A model generated the notes under the pieces. That model worked only from the letters and a program-made list of their open reading frames with translations. It did not search any database and had not been told where the DNA came from. A DNA stretch of 64,000 nt from Sphingopyxis sp. 113P3. GTDB lineage: Bacteria; Pseudomonadota; Alphaproteobacteria; Sphingomonadales; Sphingomonadaceae. Below are positions 61,411 through 64,000 of this stretch, piece after piece. A program made the translations under genes and the position numbers. Position 1 is the stretch's first letter. Each line of letters starts with the position of its first letter. The DNA lies in contig NZ_CP009452.1 of NCBI RefSeq assembly GCF_001278035.1, positions 405,501-469,500 of the forward strand. Direction: 5' to 3'.

Positions 61411-62079
61411 GTGGAAGATTTCGTCGATGACCCGCGCGCCGCGCTCGACCGTCTCTTGCGGGAAAGGGGCATCGACTACGCCCAGCTCTCCGCGCGCATC
61501 GGGCGCAATCCGGCCTATATCCAGCAATATATCAAGCGCGGTTCGCCGCGCCGGCTCGCCGAGGAAGACCGGGCGCGCATCGCTGCCTATCTCGGCGTGT
61601 CCGAGGCGATCCTCGGCGGGCCGGTGCGGCGCGTCGCGGCCGCCAGCCGCGTGCGCGGGCCGGGGATGATCCTTGTGCCGAAGCTCGCGATCGGCGCGTC
61701 GGCAGGAGCAGGCGCCAGTATCGACGGCGAGCCCATCGAGGGTGAACTCGCCTTCGATCCGCGTTGGCTGCGCGACCTCGGCGCCGACCCGCGCGCGCTC
61801 AGCATCATTCGCGTCGAGGGCGATTCGATGGCGCCGACCCTGAACGATGGCGACGACATTCTCGTCGACGGCAGCGACGCAGCCGCGCGGCTGCGCGATG
61901 GCATCTACGTGCTGCGCATGGACGACGGGCTGATGGTGAAGCGCGTCGCACGTGCGCCCGGACAGGGCCGACTCTCGGTCATCAGCGACAATCCCCAATA
62001 TCCCAGCTGGAACGACCTGCCGATGTCGGAGGTGCGGCTCGTCGGCCGCGTCGTGTGGACCGGCCGGCGCGTGCGCTGA
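61411..62079 (+). CDS. XRE-type repressor with S24 (LexA-like) peptidase domain
   Basis: 222 residues. Helix-turn-helix IDYAQLSARIGRNPAYIQQYIKRG, then an S24 domain with the catalytic Ser in EGDSMAPTLNDGDDILVD and Lys in LMVKRVAR. Proteins of this type self-cleave after DNA damage or act as plain repressors. GTG 61411 follows AGGAAAGGA; an in-frame TTG at 61360 would extend through the operators. The two palindromes in its promoter suggest autoregulation and control of the divergent operon. Confidence 0.87.
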   Translation: MEDFVDDPRAALDRLLRERGIDYAQLSARIGRNPAYIQQYIKRGSPRRLAEEDRARIAAYLGVSEAILGGPVRRVAAASRVRGPGMILVPKLAIGASAGAGASIDGEPIEGELAFDPRWLRDLGADPRALSIIRVEGDSMAPTLNDGDDILVDGSDAAARLRDGIYVLRMDDGLMVKRVARAPGQGRLSVISDNPQYPSWNDLPMSEVRLVGRVVWTGRRVR

Positions 62080-62181
62080 ACCGAACGGGGCAATCCAGGC
62101 GTCCTTCGGGCCGGATCTGATCTGGCACCGTGCTTTGCAAGGCATCGGTCGATACCGCCACGAGGGGGCCGCCGGCTACCC

Positions 62182-62490
62182 TCAGATCGGCTCCGCCATC
62201 ACCGCCTCGATTTCGTGATCGAGAACCTCCGCGCGGCGGCATTGCGCTTCGTCGCCGTCGCGGCATTTCTCGGCCGCCTTGTCGCGCTGGCGCGATAATT
62301 TGCCGAGCTTCGCTTCGCGCTCGCGCATCGCGCGACCACGGTTCCGATCGGCTTCTTCCTGGCTGGTTGTTGACCAGTCAGCGACCTTGCCTACCGCCTT
62401 GACCGGTGCCGTGACGACCGATTTGACCGTGCTTACGCATCCAGTGAGCGCCAGGCAGGCGGGGGCGAGGAACAGGAGCCTTGCGCTCAT
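62182..62490 (-). CDS. small lipoprotein of unknown function
   Basis: 102 residues. Signal peptide with lipobox ALTGC (lipidated Cys), then a charged helical tail (EEADRNRGRAMREREAKLGKLSRQRDKAAEK). Probably periplasm-facing. Family not recognised. Confidence 0.75.
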   Translation of the reverse strand: MSARLLFLAPACLALTGCVSTVKSVVTAPVKAVGKVADWSTTSQEEADRNRGRAMREREAKLGKLSRQRDKAAEKCRDGDEAQCRRAEVLDHEIEAVMAEPI

Positions 62491-62646
62491 TTCAAATCCT
62501 TTCGGCAGCCCATAGATGAGGTCCCGCCCCTTTGTAGCTCATGGCATGTGAACCCGCCATGACTTTGCTTGCCGTGGTCTCTCAATATGTTAGAGTGGTC
62601 GGGGCGCCGGCGGCGCGCATGACCGTCGGGCGGAGGAGAGGGTCAT

Positions 62647-63372
62647 ATGAACAACATGCAAAAGGGCGTTGCCGAGTTTATCGGAACCTTCTGGCTTGTC
62701 TTTGGCGGCTGCGGCAGCGCGGTGCTCGCGGCGGCCTTTCCCGAGCTCGGCATCGGCTTTCTCGGCGTCGCGCTGGCATTTGGGCTGACGGTGGTCACCA
62801 TGGCCTATGCGATCGGCCATATTTCAGGATGTCACCTCAATCCGGCAGTGACGGTGGGACTCTGGGCGGGCGGACGTTTCGACGCGCGCGATATCCCCCT
62901 TTACATTATCGCGCAGGTCCTCGGCGCGATCGTCGCCGCCTTCCTGCTCTTTTACATCGCCAGCGGCAGCCCGAATTACGACCTCGCAGTCAACGGCCTT
63001 GCCGCCAACGGCTTTGGCGAGGGGTCTCCCGGACGCTACGACCTATGGTCAGGGCTCATCATAGAAATTGTGCTGACCGCCTTCTTCCTGTGGATCATCA
63101 TGGGCTCGACGGATGGCCGTGCGCCGGTGGGTTTTGCCCCGCTGGCGATTGGCCTCGCCCTGACGTTGATCCACCTGATCGCCATTCCCGTGACAAATAC
63201 GTCGGTCAATCCGGCTCGCAGTACCGGTCCGGCGCTGGTCGCAGGAGGGCTTGCCCTGGAGCAGCTCTGGCTCTTCTGGATCGCACCCCTCATCGGCGGC
63301 GCGGTCGGCGGCTGGCTCTATCGCACCGTGGGAGCGGACAGCTTCCCGAAGCCGAATATAGAGGGCGAATAA
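62647..63372 (+). CDS. aqpZ: aquaporin Z
   Basis: 241 residues, six membrane helices and two half-helices with NPA motifs HLNPAVT and SVNPARS. Water channel of the inner membrane. ATG 62647; an in-frame shift upstream is not supported. Followed by the hairpin at 63380. Confidence 0.93.
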   Translation: MNNMQKGVAEFIGTFWLVFGGCGSAVLAAAFPELGIGFLGVALAFGLTVVTMAYAIGHISGCHLNPAVTVGLWAGGRFDARDIPLYIIAQVLGAIVAAFLLFYIASGSPNYDLAVNGLAANGFGEGSPGRYDLWSGLIIEIVLTAFFLWIIMGSTDGRAPVGFAPLAIGLALTLIHLIAIPVTNTSVNPARSTGPALVAGGLALEQLWLFWIAPLIGGAVGGWLYRTVGADSFPKPNIEGE

Positions 63373-63379
63373 GGGGGAT

Positions 63380-63410
63380 GGCGCCGGCCGGGTTCCCCCC
63401 GGCCGGCGCC
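63380..63410. terminator. hairpin between convergent aqpZ and galU
   Basis: 13-bp perfect stem GGCGCCGGCCGGG / CCCGGCCGGCGCC with a 5-base loop. No T-run on either side, but its position between two converging genes fits a bidirectional stop. Confidence 0.6.
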
Positions 63411-63417
63411 ATTATGA

Positions 63418-64000
63418 TCATTTGAGCAGATCGACCGCGAAGGCACGGACGTCGCTTGCCATGTCAGGGCGTTCGAGGGCGATGGCGAGATTGGCCTGAA
63501 TATAGCCTGCCTTCGATCCGCAGTCGTACCGGGCGCCCGCAAAGGTCACGGCGTGGAACGGCTGCGTCCCGATCATTGATGCCATCGCGTCGGTCAGCTG
63601 GATTTCGCCGCCCGCGCCCTTTTCCTGGTCGGCAAGCACGCGCATCACCTCGGGCTGGAGAATATAGCGGCCCGAAATGATGAGATTCGACGGTGCCGCT
63701 TCGGGTTCGGGCTTTTCGACCAGTCCCAAGACCTCGGTCAGCGCGCCGTCACGTTTCCCCGGGGCGATCACGCCATAGGACGACACCTGCGCGTGCGGCA
63801 CTTCGAGCACCGAGATCAGATTGCCGCCAACGCGGGCATAGGCATCAACCATCTGCTTCATGCAGCCGGGGCTGCCGTGCATGAACTCGTCGGGCAGGAA
63901 GATGGCAAAAGGTTCATCGCCGACGATGTCGCGCGCGCACCAGATGGCGTGGCCGAGGCCAAGCGGCTCCTGCTGGCGGACATAGGCGCAGTTGCCGGGG
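63418..64000 (-). CDS. galU: UTP-glucose-1-phosphate uridylyltransferase, 3' part
   Basis: The visible 193 residues are the C-terminal two-thirds: LGLGHAIWCARDIVGDEPFAIFLPDEF, KPEPEAAPSNLIISGRYIL, GGEIQLTDAM and RYDCGSKAGYIQANL all match GalU/GalF. The 5' part is beyond base 64000. Makes UDP-glucose for cell-surface glycans, which fits the exosortase-A genes nearby. Confidence 0.93.
   Translation of the reverse strand, partial: PGNCAYVRQQEPLGLGHAIWCARDIVGDEPFAIFLPDEFMHGSPGCMKQMVDAYARVGGNLISVLEVPHAQVSSYGVIAPGKRDGALTEVLGLVEKPEPEAAPSNLIISGRYILQPEVMRVLADQEKGAGGEIQLTDAMASMIGTQPFHAVTFAGARYDCGSKAGYIQANLAIALERPDMASDVRAFAVDLLK

Noticed and set aside
1..64000. CRISPR arrays and tRNA or rRNA genes
   Set aside because: No regularly spaced long repeats and no cloverleaf or rRNA sequence was recognised by eye on either strand; a dedicated scan would be needed to exclude a single tRNA.

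Overview
The window is from a high-GC alphaproteobacterium, most likely a sphingomonad of the Sphingopyxis type. This is inferred from the chromosomal gene set on the right: guaA, TonB-dependent receptor, proline-rich OmpA, intracellular PHA depolymerase, exosortase-A glycan genes, aqpZ and galU. No 16S rRNA or tRNA gene was seen, so the genus is a guess.

The window has two parts. Positions 1 to about 37,630 are the right-hand portion of an integrative and conjugative element (ICE) inserted at the 3' end of guaA; its other end lies upstream of the window. Its backbone, left to right, is: a ParB-like protein (cut by the window edge), a small membrane protein, DUF736 and DUF932 proteins, a regulatory block, a replication and DNA-processing block (RepA-like initiator, DUF2840, TraF-type peptidase, DUF736, lytic transglycosylase, DUF3363 relaxase), a LysR regulator, TraG/VirD4 coupling protein, an RHH protein, the mating-pair operon trbBCDEJKLFGI with a DUF2274 gene, and an AlpA-like gene facing a tyrosine recombinase. 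Cargo sits in three places: a low-GC HEPN/zinc-ribbon gene (2.4-3.3 kb), a lower-GC block of efflux, regulator and enzyme genes between relaxase and LysR/traG (13.7-21.4 kb), and an aminoglycoside-nucleotidyltransferase-like gene (34.7-35.3 kb).

The most interesting part is the excision and transfer switch at 5.7-7.8 kb. A DUF6499-like ORF and a DUF2285 ORF are fused only by a +1 shift at a TTT-TCC site, as in the published FseA activator of Mesorhizobium ICEMlSymR7A. A QseM-like DUF2285 antiactivator lies tail-to-tail with it, and an RdfS-like excisionase gene follows. A 40-bp palindromic box upstream of rdfS recurs upstream of the alpA operon beside the integrase, 28 kb away, suggesting one regulator controls both. 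The repA 3' end carries iteron-like repeats that cross reading frames (candidate oriV). Three tandem hairpins sit just before the relaxase gene (candidate oriT). Six copies of a TACCGTCA motif lie around the start of int (candidate arm sites). A decayed, inverted third DUF736 copy lies beside an intact one.

From 37.6 to 64 kb the sequence is ordinary chromosome: guaA; a TonB-dependent receptor with a Gly/Arg-rich loop; OmpA and an ExbD-like protein; an ABC exporter; PhaZ; dipeptide epimerase; small stress and VOC enzymes; SoxR; an acyl-CoA cluster (thiolase, MaoC hydratase); MscS channel; topoisomerase IB; an exosortase-A-associated ligase and glycosyltransferase pair; an S24-type repressor divergent from a two-gene operon with visible operators; aquaporin Z; and the 3' part of galU.
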